A DNA stretch of 64,000 nucleotides, from positions 12,982-76,981 of the forward strand of contig CAZNJB010000012.1 of assembly GCA_964573255.1 (NCBI GenBank). Direction: 5' to 3'. The DNA is from CAYNUJ01 sp964573255 (GTDB lineage Bacteria > Bacteroidota > Ignavibacteria > Ignavibacteriales > Melioribacteraceae). The number at the start of each line of letters is the position of its first letter. The first letter of the stretch is position 1. Shown piece after piece: positions 15,960-25,070 of the stretch. Made by a program: the position numbers and the translations under genes. The notes beneath the pieces were generated by a model. That model did no database searches. It was not told the origin of the DNA and saw only the letters and a program-made list of their open reading frames with translations.

Positions 15960-18851
15960 TTAATAAATTGACCAAAATATATTCATGTAAAATGAACCTG
16001 AACTATAGGCCGTGATCTCCCTAATTGAACTGCTGAGAAACCCGGTGGCTAATAAACGTAAATTTTTCAAAATTGTATATGATATCTCGGTATTTAATTC
16101 TCTAACAATATAATTCGAAATTGGGACATAGCCTACTTTTCCGCCAATCGCAAAATTCCAAATTTTATCCTCATAAACTCTCCATTCACCCCAAATACTG
16201 TGAGAATCAAATATTTCAGGAGTATAATAGTATGGACTGTTATATTTAAAATCCTCAAAATGATATTCATAACCAAAACCGGTATTATTTGTAAAATATT
16301 TCCCGAGCCGAATCTGGAAATAATTACCAATATTCTCAATTTCAAAATTATTTTTATCCGTCCAAATCAATGAATAATAGGATTTAATCACTAATCCAGT
16401 TTTATATTTGTAAGAAGCATCAAATCGCAGAGTATTTGAAGGAATTCTCCTATTAATCAATTCATTTGAAAGGAGTTGAAAAACCCCGTCGTTATGCTCA
16501 TATCTGATTGAAGTATTAAGATTATTTATGGGCTTATAAGTAATCACCCCCTCATAAAGGGGCTGAGTCATTATTCCCGTTGAATTTACTTGTCCTATAC
16601 CAAAAGAAACTGATAAATTTTCCATCGGGGAAATAAATATATTTCCTTTAATTACATTAAAAGGCATTCCTCCCAAGGATAGAGATGTATTATTTACTCT
16701 ACCTTGGTAAAATGTGGCTCCCAAACTAACAAATCTGGTAAATCCCACAGCAAGCTGTGTTCCGTAATAGTAATACTCAAACCCAAGATTATCGTTAAAA
16801 TATGATGTAAGCGGGTTAAAATTCATATATGAAAACGCGTATTTCGTTATTCCGTTAAAAATTCTTCCCAATGTAGTAGTTTCCTGATATTCATACGGAA
16901 GCCATTCGAGACGCTGATTTATTAAATACGATTCGGGAGCAATTTCTTTCAAAGCAAGATAAATATCCTTTGCCGCTTCATAATTCTTCAATTTTACATT
17001 AACATCACCCAAATAAAGCTTCAATTCCAGATCATCCGGATTCTCTTTAACCAGTCTCTGCAATTCTTCGTATGCACGCAGAGAATCTCCACTCCAATAA
17101 ATTATTTTAGCTCTCATCTTATCCAAATCTACATCATATTCTTCATCGAGAAGCTGATCATACACATCTATTGCTTCACTAAAGTGATTAGCACAAACTA
17201 AAATTGAAGCATACTCAACTTGAACCTGATAATCGTCACCGAATTTATCCAAATATTCTTCATAAAGTGGCAAAGCACTTTCGCAATCACCGTTTTTTGC
17301 AATTTCTCGTCCTTTATTAAGAGATTCTATATATTTATTCTCTTCCTGTCTAATTCTTTCCAATTCAAGCATGGTTTTAAGCTCCAGCAAATCAGGATTT
17401 TTAGGATCAATCTCCTCCGCTCTTCTTGCAAATTCCTCAGCAAGGTCAAAATTATCCAATTGGAAATTCAAAGTACCGGCAGCTATTAAAGCAATTTGAT
17501 CATTCGGTCTATTTTCTAGAACATTCTTCAATAGTTTTTCGGCTTTATCTAAATCTTTATTACCCCAAATATTTAATTGAGCTGTTAATAGCTGATAATC
17601 TAAATTATCAGGGGCTAATTCCATCAGAGTGTCGGCTTGAACTAAAGCTTGTTGGAACTGTCCGTCCTCTGAGAGGATTTTTGCATACAAATAACGCGCT
17701 TCATCATCATTATCGAACTTTAACAAATATTTCTTTAGTAATTCTTCCGCCTCATGATATGCGGATAGACTACGAAAATATTGAGCCAATTTCAGAGTCG
17801 CTTCTTTATTATAAGGTTCGTCTGATAGCACACTCAAAGCTTCAGTAATCTTTTCTTCAAAAAATCTTTTTCTATAAGATTCAACAGTTTCCCAAAGGTT
17901 TTTATAACGTTCCTCTTCAGAATGTTTTTCAGCAAGAATTTTTAACTGCTGATGGGCTTCTTCGTAACGATCATGCTGTATGAGCAATTCAACTAAATTA
18001 AATCTTTTTTCGTCATCATCAGGATTATTATGTAAAATTCTGTAATATCTATCTATCGGATATTCTTTTGCCCTTCTACCGTTACCGTTATAATCTTCGG
18101 AATAAATAGTTACATAGGCTTCGCGTCGGGCGACATCGAGACCGTCTTGAGCTTCTTTAAAGTATGGTTTAATATTTAGTGCATTGAGGAATGCTTTTTC
18201 GGCTATTTTATATTTCCCAAGCCAATTAGAGAACCAGCCGAAACGGCTCCATAAACGCCAATCTTCCGGGAAACGTTCAGTATATTCTTTTAATTTTAAC
18301 CAGCCTTTGTAAATATGATGTGTTTCGGTTAGAATGATTGAATATCTTATTATTTCATCGGGGGAAGCATTTTTGTCCATCGCCAAATATTTATCGTACC
18401 ACTCTTCGGCTTTCTCCCATTCTTCGAGCCACTGATAGGCTCTGCCGATTTCTAAATATGGATAAGGATTTTTGGGATTTACAGCAATATCTCTTTTAAG
18501 TCCTTCAATTTTATCATAAAGATTTTCATACCATGTTCGTTTTAATCTTTCGAGAGCCTCTCGAGCTTCAGTATAGCCATTGTCTAATTTAAGAGCTTTA
18601 CGGTAATCCTCTCTACCATAGGCATATTCTTGGCGTTTTTCTCTGCATAAACCTCTAAGATAATAACCTTCCGGATTGCGCGGATCAGCTGCGATATACT
18701 TATTCAATTGATCGATGGCATCACCATATCGACCATTTTGTATATGTTTAAGTGCTTCTCTTTTAATTCCCTCTAATCTTAACTGAGCTTGTATAGCAAA
18801 AGGAGTTAAAACGAGCAGTAAGAATAATATATGAACAACACGTTTCATCAC
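15960..18851 (-). CDS. TPR-repeat outer-membrane exporter (PgaA/BcsC/YaiO-like)
   Basis: 963 residues. A signal peptide (about 1-22, FLLLVLTPFAIQAQ) is followed by tandem tetratricopeptide repeats to about residue 665 (for example AIDQLNKYIAADPRNPEGYYLRG, KAEEWYDKYLAMDK). The last 280 residues are alternating amphipathic strands ending in the aromatic SFYMNIFWSIY, an outer-membrane beta-barrel like the YaiO family. A periplasmic TPR scaffold joined to a C-terminal barrel is the design of PgaA and BcsC, which carry nascent polysaccharide across the periplasm and outer membrane. The start overlaps the upstream ATPase stop by 4 bases (ATGA), so translation is coupled. Confidence 0.85.
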   Translation of the reverse strand: MMKRVVHILFLLLVLTPFAIQAQLRLEGIKREALKHIQNGRYGDAIDQLNKYIAADPRNPEGYYLRGLCREKRQEYAYGREDYRKALKLDNGYTEAREALERLKRTWYENLYDKIEGLKRDIAVNPKNPYPYLEIGRAYQWLEEWEKAEEWYDKYLAMDKNASPDEIIRYSIILTETHHIYKGWLKLKEYTERFPEDWRLWSRFGWFSNWLGKYKIAEKAFLNALNIKPYFKEAQDGLDVARREAYVTIYSEDYNGNGRRAKEYPIDRYYRILHNNPDDDEKRFNLVELLIQHDRYEEAHQQLKILAEKHSEEERYKNLWETVESYRKRFFEEKITEALSVLSDEPYNKEATLKLAQYFRSLSAYHEAEELLKKYLLKFDNDDEARYLYAKILSEDGQFQQALVQADTLMELAPDNLDYQLLTAQLNIWGNKDLDKAEKLLKNVLENRPNDQIALIAAGTLNFQLDNFDLAEEFARRAEEIDPKNPDLLELKTMLELERIRQEENKYIESLNKGREIAKNGDCESALPLYEEYLDKFGDDYQVQVEYASILVCANHFSEAIDVYDQLLDEEYDVDLDKMRAKIIYWSGDSLRAYEELQRLVKENPDDLELKLYLGDVNVKLKNYEAAKDIYLALKEIAPESYLINQRLEWLPYEYQETTTLGRIFNGITKYAFSYMNFNPLTSYFNDNLGFEYYYYGTQLAVGFTRFVSLGATFYQGRVNNTSLSLGGMPFNVIKGNIFISPMENLSVSFGIGQVNSTGIMTQPLYEGVITYKPINNLNTSIRYEHNDGVFQLLSNELINRRIPSNTLRFDASYKYKTGLVIKSYYSLIWTDKNNFEIENIGNYFQIRLGKYFTNNTGFGYEYHFEDFKYNSPYYYTPEIFDSHSIWGEWRVYEDKIWNFAIGGKVGYVPISNYIVRELNTEISYTILKNLRLLATGFLSSSIREITAYSSGSFYMNIFWSIY

Positions 18852-20131
18852 CCTAAATATTTGCTAATAGGAATATAAAAAGTATCCTCCTGAGATTTAT
18901 CCAAGAGAATCTCCTCCATAATATCTTCTGCTTTATCAATTCCTTCATTAACTTCTTTAAAATGAATGGTTACGGCTTCAAGAGCCTCGTTATAATATGC
19001 CGGAACATATTGCCTCAATCCGGCTGCCACACCATGAATTGTTTCTATAAGGTGCTCGGCATTCGATCTAACTTGCAGGACAAGAATTTTATCTTCAATT
19101 TCGCATAATTTCTCTTTTTTACCGGTAGCATATTTAATAGCATTCAATAAATCATTTTTAGTGATTTTTTGAGTTACTTGAGCTATAGGGTCTAATTTAA
19201 ATGCCATTACCTGAAACTTCTGACCGGTAGATTTATAAAGAGCTATTTGATTATTTAATACTAAAAGAAAATCATTTTTATTATAAATATTAGGAGAACC
19301 TATCTTTTCGGACATTGATGAGAAACTTTCAATTGTTTGCTCTCTAGGCATTGAATGTTGATGAGCAGCAGGAGTATGGTTTGTCTCCAATGGACTTTGA
19401 GTTTGCGGAGGCTCCGGTTCGGACAATCGAACCGTTACGCCATGGAAGGGTTCAATTATATATTCTGCTGAAAATTGACCTTCCGTATGACCGACATTAG
19501 GGATAATTGTAGCAATACCGCCATGATACTTCCCGGCAATTAATGCGGCACTCTTTTTAAAATAAATTACTCCCGTCACTTCATTGCAAATAGTATCGAC
19601 TAATGCTTGCGCTTTCTGTGTCGCCGGTTCTCCGAGAATAAACAAACTTGTAATATCGGTATCTTCAATCGTTTCGAGAGTATGAATGAATGCTTCGCGC
19701 AGGAGCATAATATTTCTGAAACCAATATAAGGCGTTAGTTCGTCGAACACGATTCTGGAAGGATTATAATGATTTACTACAGTAATAATATCGTTTAGAT
19801 ATTCAACTAAATATTTGTCAGGGTCCCTGGTTTCATAAATTTCGTTAGGAGGAGCTACACGAACAACTATTATCGTATTCTGATTCATGTAAGATTGAAT
19901 ATCGAAATTGATGGATGCAGCTTGAATCATTAAATCTTTAGGCCGCATATTTGTAAAATAGAGACAAACTTCAGAATTTTTAGCTGCTTCCATTGCAAAC
20001 TGCAAAGCGAGAAGAGTTCTTCCGGATTTACGAGGACCAATTAATACATAACTTCCACCTTGGTAAACACCACCCCAATTTTGATCAATTAAACTAAACC
20101 CCGATTTTATCAATTTTATTACTGTAGACAT
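18848..20131 (-). CDS. KaiC/RadA-like ATPase with degenerate GGDEF-like C-terminal domain
   Basis: 427 residues. The N-terminal RecA-type domain (about 10-230) carries a P-loop reading GPRKSGRTLLALQF, in which the canonical lysine of GK(S/T) is arginine, and a Walker B IVFDEL near residue 130. A proline/glutamine-rich linker (about 235-275) leads to a C-terminal domain (about 285-415: FLLVLNNQIALYKSTGQKFQ, then KKEKLCEIEDKILVLQVR). This follows the course of a GGDEF domain but lacks the GGDEF signature. It is the first gene of the operon, with AGAGGA 6 bases before the ATG. It probably senses or relays a nucleotide signal. Catalysis by either domain is doubtful. Confidence 0.75.
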   Translation of the reverse strand: MSTVIKLIKSGFSLIDQNWGGVYQGGSYVLIGPRKSGRTLLALQFAMEAAKNSEVCLYFTNMRPKDLMIQAASINFDIQSYMNQNTIIVVRVAPPNEIYETRDPDKYLVEYLNDIITVVNHYNPSRIVFDELTPYIGFRNIMLLREAFIHTLETIEDTDITSLFILGEPATQKAQALVDTICNEVTGVIYFKKSAALIAGKYHGGIATIIPNVGHTEGQFSAEYIIEPFHGVTVRLSEPEPPQTQSPLETNHTPAAHQHSMPREQTIESFSSMSEKIGSPNIYNKNDFLLVLNNQIALYKSTGQKFQVMAFKLDPIAQVTQKITKNDLLNAIKYATGKKEKLCEIEDKILVLQVRSNAEHLIETIHGVAAGLRQYVPAYYNEALEAVTIHFKEVNEGIDKAEDIMEEILLDKSQEDTFYIPISKYLG

Positions 20132-20283
20132 AACATCCTCTTCTAATAAGCAATTATATTAATCAAATAGCGTGCCTAAAATAAATGCGTTCATAATTAG
20201 CTATATGATCTCAATTTCTAAGGCGTGCTTCAAATTGAGAAATTGCTCCAATTTAATACAATTATAAGTTTAAAATCACTAAA

Positions 20284-21948
20284 TTACCTTCCAAAATTTG
20301 AAAAATAACCCATCACAAATACTGCAGTTGCATTCCCAACAATAGTTGGTTCATTGGATAAATAATCATTTTTTGTATCAAAATAGACAACTGAATCAGC
20401 TTGGAACATAGAGAATCTGTCGTACTTTGGAATCTCAAGTCCCGATTGTTCGTAAACAATATTTTTTACTGGTCCTGCAGCAAAACCGCCGGGTAAATAC
20501 CCCCCGTTCAATTGTGCAACTTGATGATGGAGATTCTTGGAATATACTCGCCCTATTTTAGAAATAAAACTTATTCCCCAAGGATTTCTGCCTAATATAT
20601 AATCTCTTTGTTTAATTGCTAATTCATCAAAACTATTATTTCCGGTTAGTTCTTTCCATAAAATATTCTGGAGTGTAACACCAAGCAATGTAACATTTGT
20701 ACCCCAAGAATAATCCGCACCTTCTTCAAAAGGGTGCTTTTTAGAAGTATTGAGAAAATGCTCAAGATTCGCTTTAATAAAACGGGCATAGCTGGTATCC
20801 AATCTCGCCAGCCTGTAATGAGCTAAGGAATTGATATCCCCCCAACTCCACCAATAATCGCTGCCTGCTTCGGCAGCATATTTTTTAGCTTCCTCGAGCA
20901 AATTTCTCTGACGGTTCGTCATAAAAAGTTCGACGGCACCAAGAGCTAATTTACCCTTATATTTCCTATCTATATACATACCTGTACCGGTAGAGTCGAT
21001 ATCAGGCACCTCATTCCTAACAGAAAATATATTTTCCGCTGCAGTTAAACATTTATCGGCGTATTCATCATAATTGAATTTGAATCTCCAAATACGGGAG
21101 GCCAATGCCATTGTAGCAGTATAAATTCCGATTAAATTTTTTCCAATTCCAACAAACGCCGGTCGATCGAAAGTAAGTGGATCATTCTCCGGCATTCTCC
21201 AACCTACATCGTGATCTCTTAAATCCTGAACTTGCGTGATTAATCGATATTTCTTGTACACTGCTCTTAAGAGCCAATCAACTCCGACTTTTGCCTCGGC
21301 AAGTACATCAGGAACACCATCTCTGTCACGGTCAAATCCAAATTTAACAGGATCAAAATCGTACGCGAACAGAAGCATGTAAGTTGAAAAAGCAGTGGTA
21401 TTAAGGAATTTTACGTAATCTCCAGCATCGTGCCATCCACCCGTAACATCAAATTGCTCTTTAATTTCCTTCCCATCAATGAATAATTTTGTCGCATCGG
21501 AAACATGACAAACTTTATGTAATAACGGATTAGTATATCCGCAGCGTTGTACTTTAAAAAATTGCAGTAATGAATCTACTACTTCGTTATAAATCCACTT
21601 ACCTATTTTGAACGGATACGATTTTTGTCCGTTTATCATTAAATAATAGGTACCAGGAGATTTCACTTTGCTAAAGTTGAGTTCATAAATGTAATTGAAC
21701 TTTCCGGAAGTTAACTTTTTTAATTTTGCAAGTGATTTATATTTCTGCTTTGTTCCGGAAAGTTTATTAACGGTAAAAGTTAAATTGTACAATTTTGTTT
21801 TACTCATCACAATTGCCGTTTTAACATCTTCCGGAAGAAAGCCAACTTGATTTACACGAATATATAGTTTATTTGCTGATGCAACCGTAAAAGATACTAA
21901 AAATAGGAATACAATTATTTTAATTTTATCTACCATTCTAAAAATCAT
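20284..21948 (-). CDS. Glycoside hydrolase family 9 endoglucanase with N-terminal Ig-like domain
   Basis: 554 residues. A signal peptide (about 8-25) precedes the CelD-type Ig-like domain (about 27-115, IRVNQVGFLPEDVKTAIVMS). The GH9 (alpha/alpha)6 barrel has the catalytic aspartate pair in GGWHDAGDYVKF (about 172-183), NPWGISFISKIG and the histidine in LHHQVAQL, and the proton-donor glutamate in YLSNEPTIVGNA near 533. GH9 enzymes cleave beta-1,4-glucans. It lies 152 bases before the ATPase gene that heads the polysaccharide operon. It could trim the product of that operon, as BcsZ does in cellulose loci, or serve in cellulose degradation. It could be secreted or periplasmic. Confidence 0.88.
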   Translation of the reverse strand: MIFRMVDKIKIIVFLFLVSFTVASANKLYIRVNQVGFLPEDVKTAIVMSKTKLYNLTFTVNKLSGTKQKYKSLAKLKKLTSGKFNYIYELNFSKVKSPGTYYLMINGQKSYPFKIGKWIYNEVVDSLLQFFKVQRCGYTNPLLHKVCHVSDATKLFIDGKEIKEQFDVTGGWHDAGDYVKFLNTTAFSTYMLLFAYDFDPVKFGFDRDRDGVPDVLAEAKVGVDWLLRAVYKKYRLITQVQDLRDHDVGWRMPENDPLTFDRPAFVGIGKNLIGIYTATMALASRIWRFKFNYDEYADKCLTAAENIFSVRNEVPDIDSTGTGMYIDRKYKGKLALGAVELFMTNRQRNLLEEAKKYAAEAGSDYWWSWGDINSLAHYRLARLDTSYARFIKANLEHFLNTSKKHPFEEGADYSWGTNVTLLGVTLQNILWKELTGNNSFDELAIKQRDYILGRNPWGISFISKIGRVYSKNLHHQVAQLNGGYLPGGFAAGPVKNIVYEQSGLEIPKYDRFSMFQADSVVYFDTKNDYLSNEPTIVGNATAVFVMGYFSNFGR

Positions 21949-22019
21949 AGTATAATAATAATCAATTTATCATTGCAAATTAAACTAAAATTAAAGATAT
22001 TATCTAATAGTGATTTAGC

Positions 22020-23057
22020 TCAATCGTAAAGTCCAATCCCAGGATTACTCGATAGAATAATCTTGCCGTCTTTAACCTTTACTCCTTCATAAGGATCATT
22101 AGATATCAGCAAATTTCCATCGAGATCAGCCCAATCTACCTTGGGGGATAAGTTAGCTGCAGCCGAAACAGCACAAGACGTTTCTGTCATACATCCAATC
22201 ATTACTTTCATATTAAATGCACGTGCGAGTTCTATCATCTTTTTCGCTTCACGCAATCCTGTACACTTCATTAATTTTATATTGATGCCTGAAAATACTC
22301 CGTTTAATTCGGAAACATCTTTTAACCTTTTACAAGATTCATCGGCGATGATTGGAAGCGGACTGTTTTCAGTCAGCCATGCGATATCGTCTATTTGCTC
22401 CTTAGGCATCGGTTGTTCTACAAATTCAACATTTTTATCTTTCAGGAAATGAATCATATCGAGTGCAAATTCCCTATCCTTCCAACCTTGATTTGCATCA
22501 ACGGTCAACGGTTTATCAGTTATACCGCGAATAGTTTCAATTATCTCCCGGTCGTTCCCCAAACCCAGTTTCACTTTTAGAATTTTATATTCACCGGCTT
22601 CTTTTACTTTCTTTGAAATTATCTCCGGTTCGTCAATTCCTATTGTATATGACGTATTGGGGGTATTTCCGGGATTAAATCCCCACATCTTATACAATGG
22701 TAATCCACATAACTTACCAATCAAATCGTGCAATGCAATGTCAATGCCGGCCTTTGCAGCATTATTCCCTTCCTCAACGGAATCGACATAATCGAGTATA
22801 TCATCAACCAAAAAAGGATCGTTAAACTGAGTTAAATCTACTTTATTCAAAAAATTCAGAACCGATTCGTGGGATTCACCCAAATATGGAGGCATAGATG
22901 ATTCCCCATATCCTTTCACTCCATCATAATCTATTTCCGTCAATACAACCGGAGTTGTAGAACGTGAACCGGCAGCAACTGTAAATACGTGTTTCAGTTC
23001 GAGCGTATAAGGACGATATGATAGTTTTAGTTTAGATCCCATTTGAATGAATGTCAT
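22020..23057 (-). CDS. Dipeptide epimerase (L-Ala-D/L-Glu epimerase), enolase superfamily
   Basis: 345 residues. The catalytic set of the muconate-lactonizing subgroup is visible: KLKVKLG (K-x-K acid/base pair, about 162-168), metal ligands in VDANQGW, EQPMP and ADESCK, and the opposing lysine in INIKLMKCTG. The closing loop TETSCAVSAAANLSP is typical of L-Ala-D/L-Glu epimerases. It converts L-Ala-D-Glu from murein turnover to L-Ala-L-Glu for peptidase digestion. The next gene upstream on the same strand is an NlpC/P60 hydrolase (66-base gap), the same functional pair as YkfB/YkfC in Bacillus. Confidence 0.88.
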   Translation of the reverse strand: MTFIQMGSKLKLSYRPYTLELKHVFTVAAGSRSTTPVVLTEIDYDGVKGYGESSMPPYLGESHESVLNFLNKVDLTQFNDPFLVDDILDYVDSVEEGNNAAKAGIDIALHDLIGKLCGLPLYKMWGFNPGNTPNTSYTIGIDEPEIISKKVKEAGEYKILKVKLGLGNDREIIETIRGITDKPLTVDANQGWKDREFALDMIHFLKDKNVEFVEQPMPKEQIDDIAWLTENSPLPIIADESCKRLKDVSELNGVFSGINIKLMKCTGLREAKKMIELARAFNMKVMIGCMTETSCAVSAAANLSPKVDWADLDGNLLISNDPYEGVKVKDGKIILSSNPGIGLYD

Positions 23058-23123
23058 ATTGACTTTTAAAAATGATTGAATAATTCGATATTATGGACAT
23101 AAGATATTTGGTTTACCCTGAAA

Positions 23124-24305
23124 TTATTCCCCGAAAAATTGATTTATTTCTACGGTTTCAATCCCATTATTATTAATTGAATTCAAAATTCTTTGTGCAC
23201 GAATAAACGAGTTTAAACGGTATTCACTAAAGTTTTTAGCTTTCGGGTCAAGACTGTTAATTTTTACTTTCCCGGAAGCATGTATATATTCCATATTACC
23301 TATATAAATAGCTACGTGGGTAACTTTTTCAGGGTTATCTTTCTCAGCTTTTCTACCGAAGAAGAGTAAATCGCCTGGTTGTAAATTTTCAAAACCGTTC
23401 TTTGTATCCACCGTTTCCCCGGTAAGTACCTGCTGTGAAGCATCTCGAGGGAGCATAATTCCGTTTAGGAAATAAACCGTTTTCGTAAAACCACTGCAAT
23501 CGAATCCTTTACTGGAGGTGCCTCCCCATAAATATGGTAAACCAATAAATTTATAGGCGGTATTTAATATTTCAGCGGGATTTGTTTCCACTTTTTTAAT
23601 CCATTTCGAATAATCGGCACAATCCTCATTGGGGATATAACCAACTCTTCCGTCAGGATATTCAATTTGATAGAATTGTCCATCCGCTTTCACTAATTTT
23701 AAAATATTTCCGATAACCAAATCTGATACATGCTTTGAATTTCCATCAGGGGATTCAAATGCAAAACCGTATTCTTTTGTAAAAATAACCTTGGGAGATA
23801 ATTTCCACTCATCATATCTTTGAAAATCCATCAAAACCAGAGCGTCATCATCTGTCCAAGAAATATAGTTATCGGGAGTTTGAATTCTATACCAATCCCC
23901 TGACTTTTCCAAGACTTTAACGGGAGTACCGAGTAAAGCCTGCGAAACCAATTCTGCTGCGTGTTTCGGTTCTTTACGAAGATTAGCAACAGAAAGGTTA
24001 ATAATGCCATAAACATTATTTCCCAAATCTTCGGAGGGTAGTAATTCCAAATTAATTTTATAACCGGAAATGCTGCCCTGGAAAAGACTTAATTTTTTCG
24101 CAGCTTCAGCTTTATCGGTCTTTATATTTACAATTTTTTTATCTTGGTCAATTGTGAACTCAAAAAGTGCAACACGACTATCAGGCGCATATTCACTTCT
24201 AAGCTCTTCGAGTTTATTCTGAAGTTTTTCCATCTTTTTTACTTGTGAAATTAAATGAGAGTTTGTCATAAAAAAAAGGACTGCAATAATTACAAATTTT
24301 CGCAT
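23124..24305 (-). CDS. NlpC/P60 cell-wall peptidase with SH3-like domains
   Basis: 393 residues. A signal peptide (about 1-20) is followed by a first domain, then two SH3b-like domains (about 100-240, GIINLSVANLRKEPKHAAELV and ITKEYGFAFESPDG). The C-terminal NlpC/P60 domain has the catalytic cysteine in GFDCSGFTKT, the histidine in KVTHVAIYIG and the third polar residue near YIHASG. It matches gamma-D-glutamyl-L-diamino acid endopeptidases that release L-Ala-D-Glu from murein peptides in the periplasm. The product is the substrate of the epimerase encoded downstream, so the two genes probably form a recycling operon. Confidence 0.88.
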   Translation of the reverse strand: MRKFVIIAVLFFMTNSHLISQVKKMEKLQNKLEELRSEYAPDSRVALFEFTIDQDKKIVNIKTDKAEAAKKLSLFQGSISGYKINLELLPSEDLGNNVYGIINLSVANLRKEPKHAAELVSQALLGTPVKVLEKSGDWYRIQTPDNYISWTDDDALVLMDFQRYDEWKLSPKVIFTKEYGFAFESPDGNSKHVSDLVIGNILKLVKADGQFYQIEYPDGRVGYIPNEDCADYSKWIKKVETNPAEILNTAYKFIGLPYLWGGTSSKGFDCSGFTKTVYFLNGIMLPRDASQQVLTGETVDTKNGFENLQPGDLLFFGRKAEKDNPEKVTHVAIYIGNMEYIHASGKVKINSLDPKAKNFSEYRLNSFIRAQRILNSINNNGIETVEINQFFGE

Positions 24306-24381
24306 AGCAATTTCGGAACTTTTTTAGAAATATTTAATGTAGAAGTTAAATAATTTTTACTAATATTTCGAATAATTTCGA

Positions 24382-24389
24382 TAAATTTG
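24382..24389 (+). promoter_or_regulatory. Candidate Bacteroidota-type -7 promoter element for grx-groES
   Basis: TAAATTTG matches the TAnnTTTG element recognised by the primary sigma factor of Bacteroidota and lies 76 bases before the glutaredoxin start in the divergent gap. The -33 TTTG element is not clear, so this is a weak call. Confidence 0.3.
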
Positions 24390-24465
24390 TGCGTCGAATT
24401 TTGAAACCATAAGTAAATTTATTCATCACATTTTCGGTAAATTTAAAGAGAATTTTGGAGTTAAA

Positions 24466-24711
24466 ATGGAGAGACAACCGAAAGTAGTGATGTTCTCAAC
24501 ACCAACTTGCAGTTTTTGCAATGCTGCAAAAAGATATTTCAGAGAAAAAAATATTAGATTTACAGATGTGGACGTTTCGCGAGATCACAAAGCTGCAATG
24601 GATATGCAGCGAAAAACGGGTCAAACCGGTGTTCCCGTAATATTGATCAATAATCGTCCGATTGTGGGATTTGATAAGGCAAAAATAAACAGACTATTAA
24701 ATATTAAATAA
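24466..24711 (+). CDS. Glutaredoxin-family protein (NrdH-like)
   Basis: 81 residues, a minimal thioredoxin fold. The redox motif is CSFC within STPTCSFCNAAKRYF (about residues 11-25), and the cis-proline segment TGVPVILINNRPIVGF is intact. It should be a small cytoplasmic dithiol reductant. Substrates could be ribonucleotide reductase or peroxide-stress proteins; the sequence does not say which. GGAG lies 7 bases before the ATG. It is 9 bases ahead of groES on the same strand, so the two are co-transcribed, an unusual pairing. Confidence 0.88.
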   Translation: MERQPKVVMFSTPTCSFCNAAKRYFREKNIRFTDVDVSRDHKAAMDMQRKTGQTGVPVILINNRPIVGFDKAKINRLLNIK

Positions 24712-24720
24712 GGAGGTAAC

Positions 24721-24990
24721 ATGAAAATAAGACCATTGGATGACAGGGTTTTAATTGAACCTATGGAAGAAGAAGAAAGAACTTCATCCGGAATTATAAT
24801 TCCCGATACAGCAAAAGAAAAACCAAGAATGGGAACAGTAATTGCTGTTGGTACTGACGAAGATCTTCAAGAAAAAATAAAAGAAGGTAACAAAGTTTTA
24901 TTCGCTAAATACGGCGGTGAAGATATTACAGTTGACGGTAAGGATTATAAAATAATTCAACGTTCCGATATCTTAGCGGTTGTTGAATAA
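24721..24990 (+). CDS. groES: Co-chaperonin GroES
   Basis: 89 residues. It has the family N-terminus (MKIRPLDDRVLIEPMEEEE), the mobile loop that contacts GroEL (RTSSGIIIPDTAKEKP, about 20-35) and the C-terminal IIQRSDILAVVE. It forms the heptameric lid on GroEL. The ribosome site is unusually strong (AAGGAGG, 4 bases before the ATG). A rho-independent terminator follows 15 bases after the stop, and groEL is not downstream, so here groES is separated from its usual partner. groEL must lie elsewhere in the genome. Confidence 0.95.
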   Translation: MKIRPLDDRVLIEPMEEEERTSSGIIIPDTAKEKPRMGTVIAVGTDEDLQEKIKEGNKVLFAKYGGEDITVDGKDYKIIQRSDILAVVE

Positions 24991-25005
24991 TTCAATACTT
25001 TTAGC

Positions 25006-25051
25006 ACTCACCTTCTGTAAATTTTTGTTTATGGAAGGTGAGTTTTTCTTT
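25006..25051 (+). terminator. Rho-independent terminator of grx-groES
   Basis: ACTCACCTTC (25006-25015) pairs perfectly with GAAGGTGAGT (25034-25043), followed by TTTTTC and TTTTTT. It ends the glutaredoxin-groES transcript. The opposite gene stops at 25071. Confidence 0.85.
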
Positions 25052-25070
25052 TTTAAATGAGAGTAATTTT

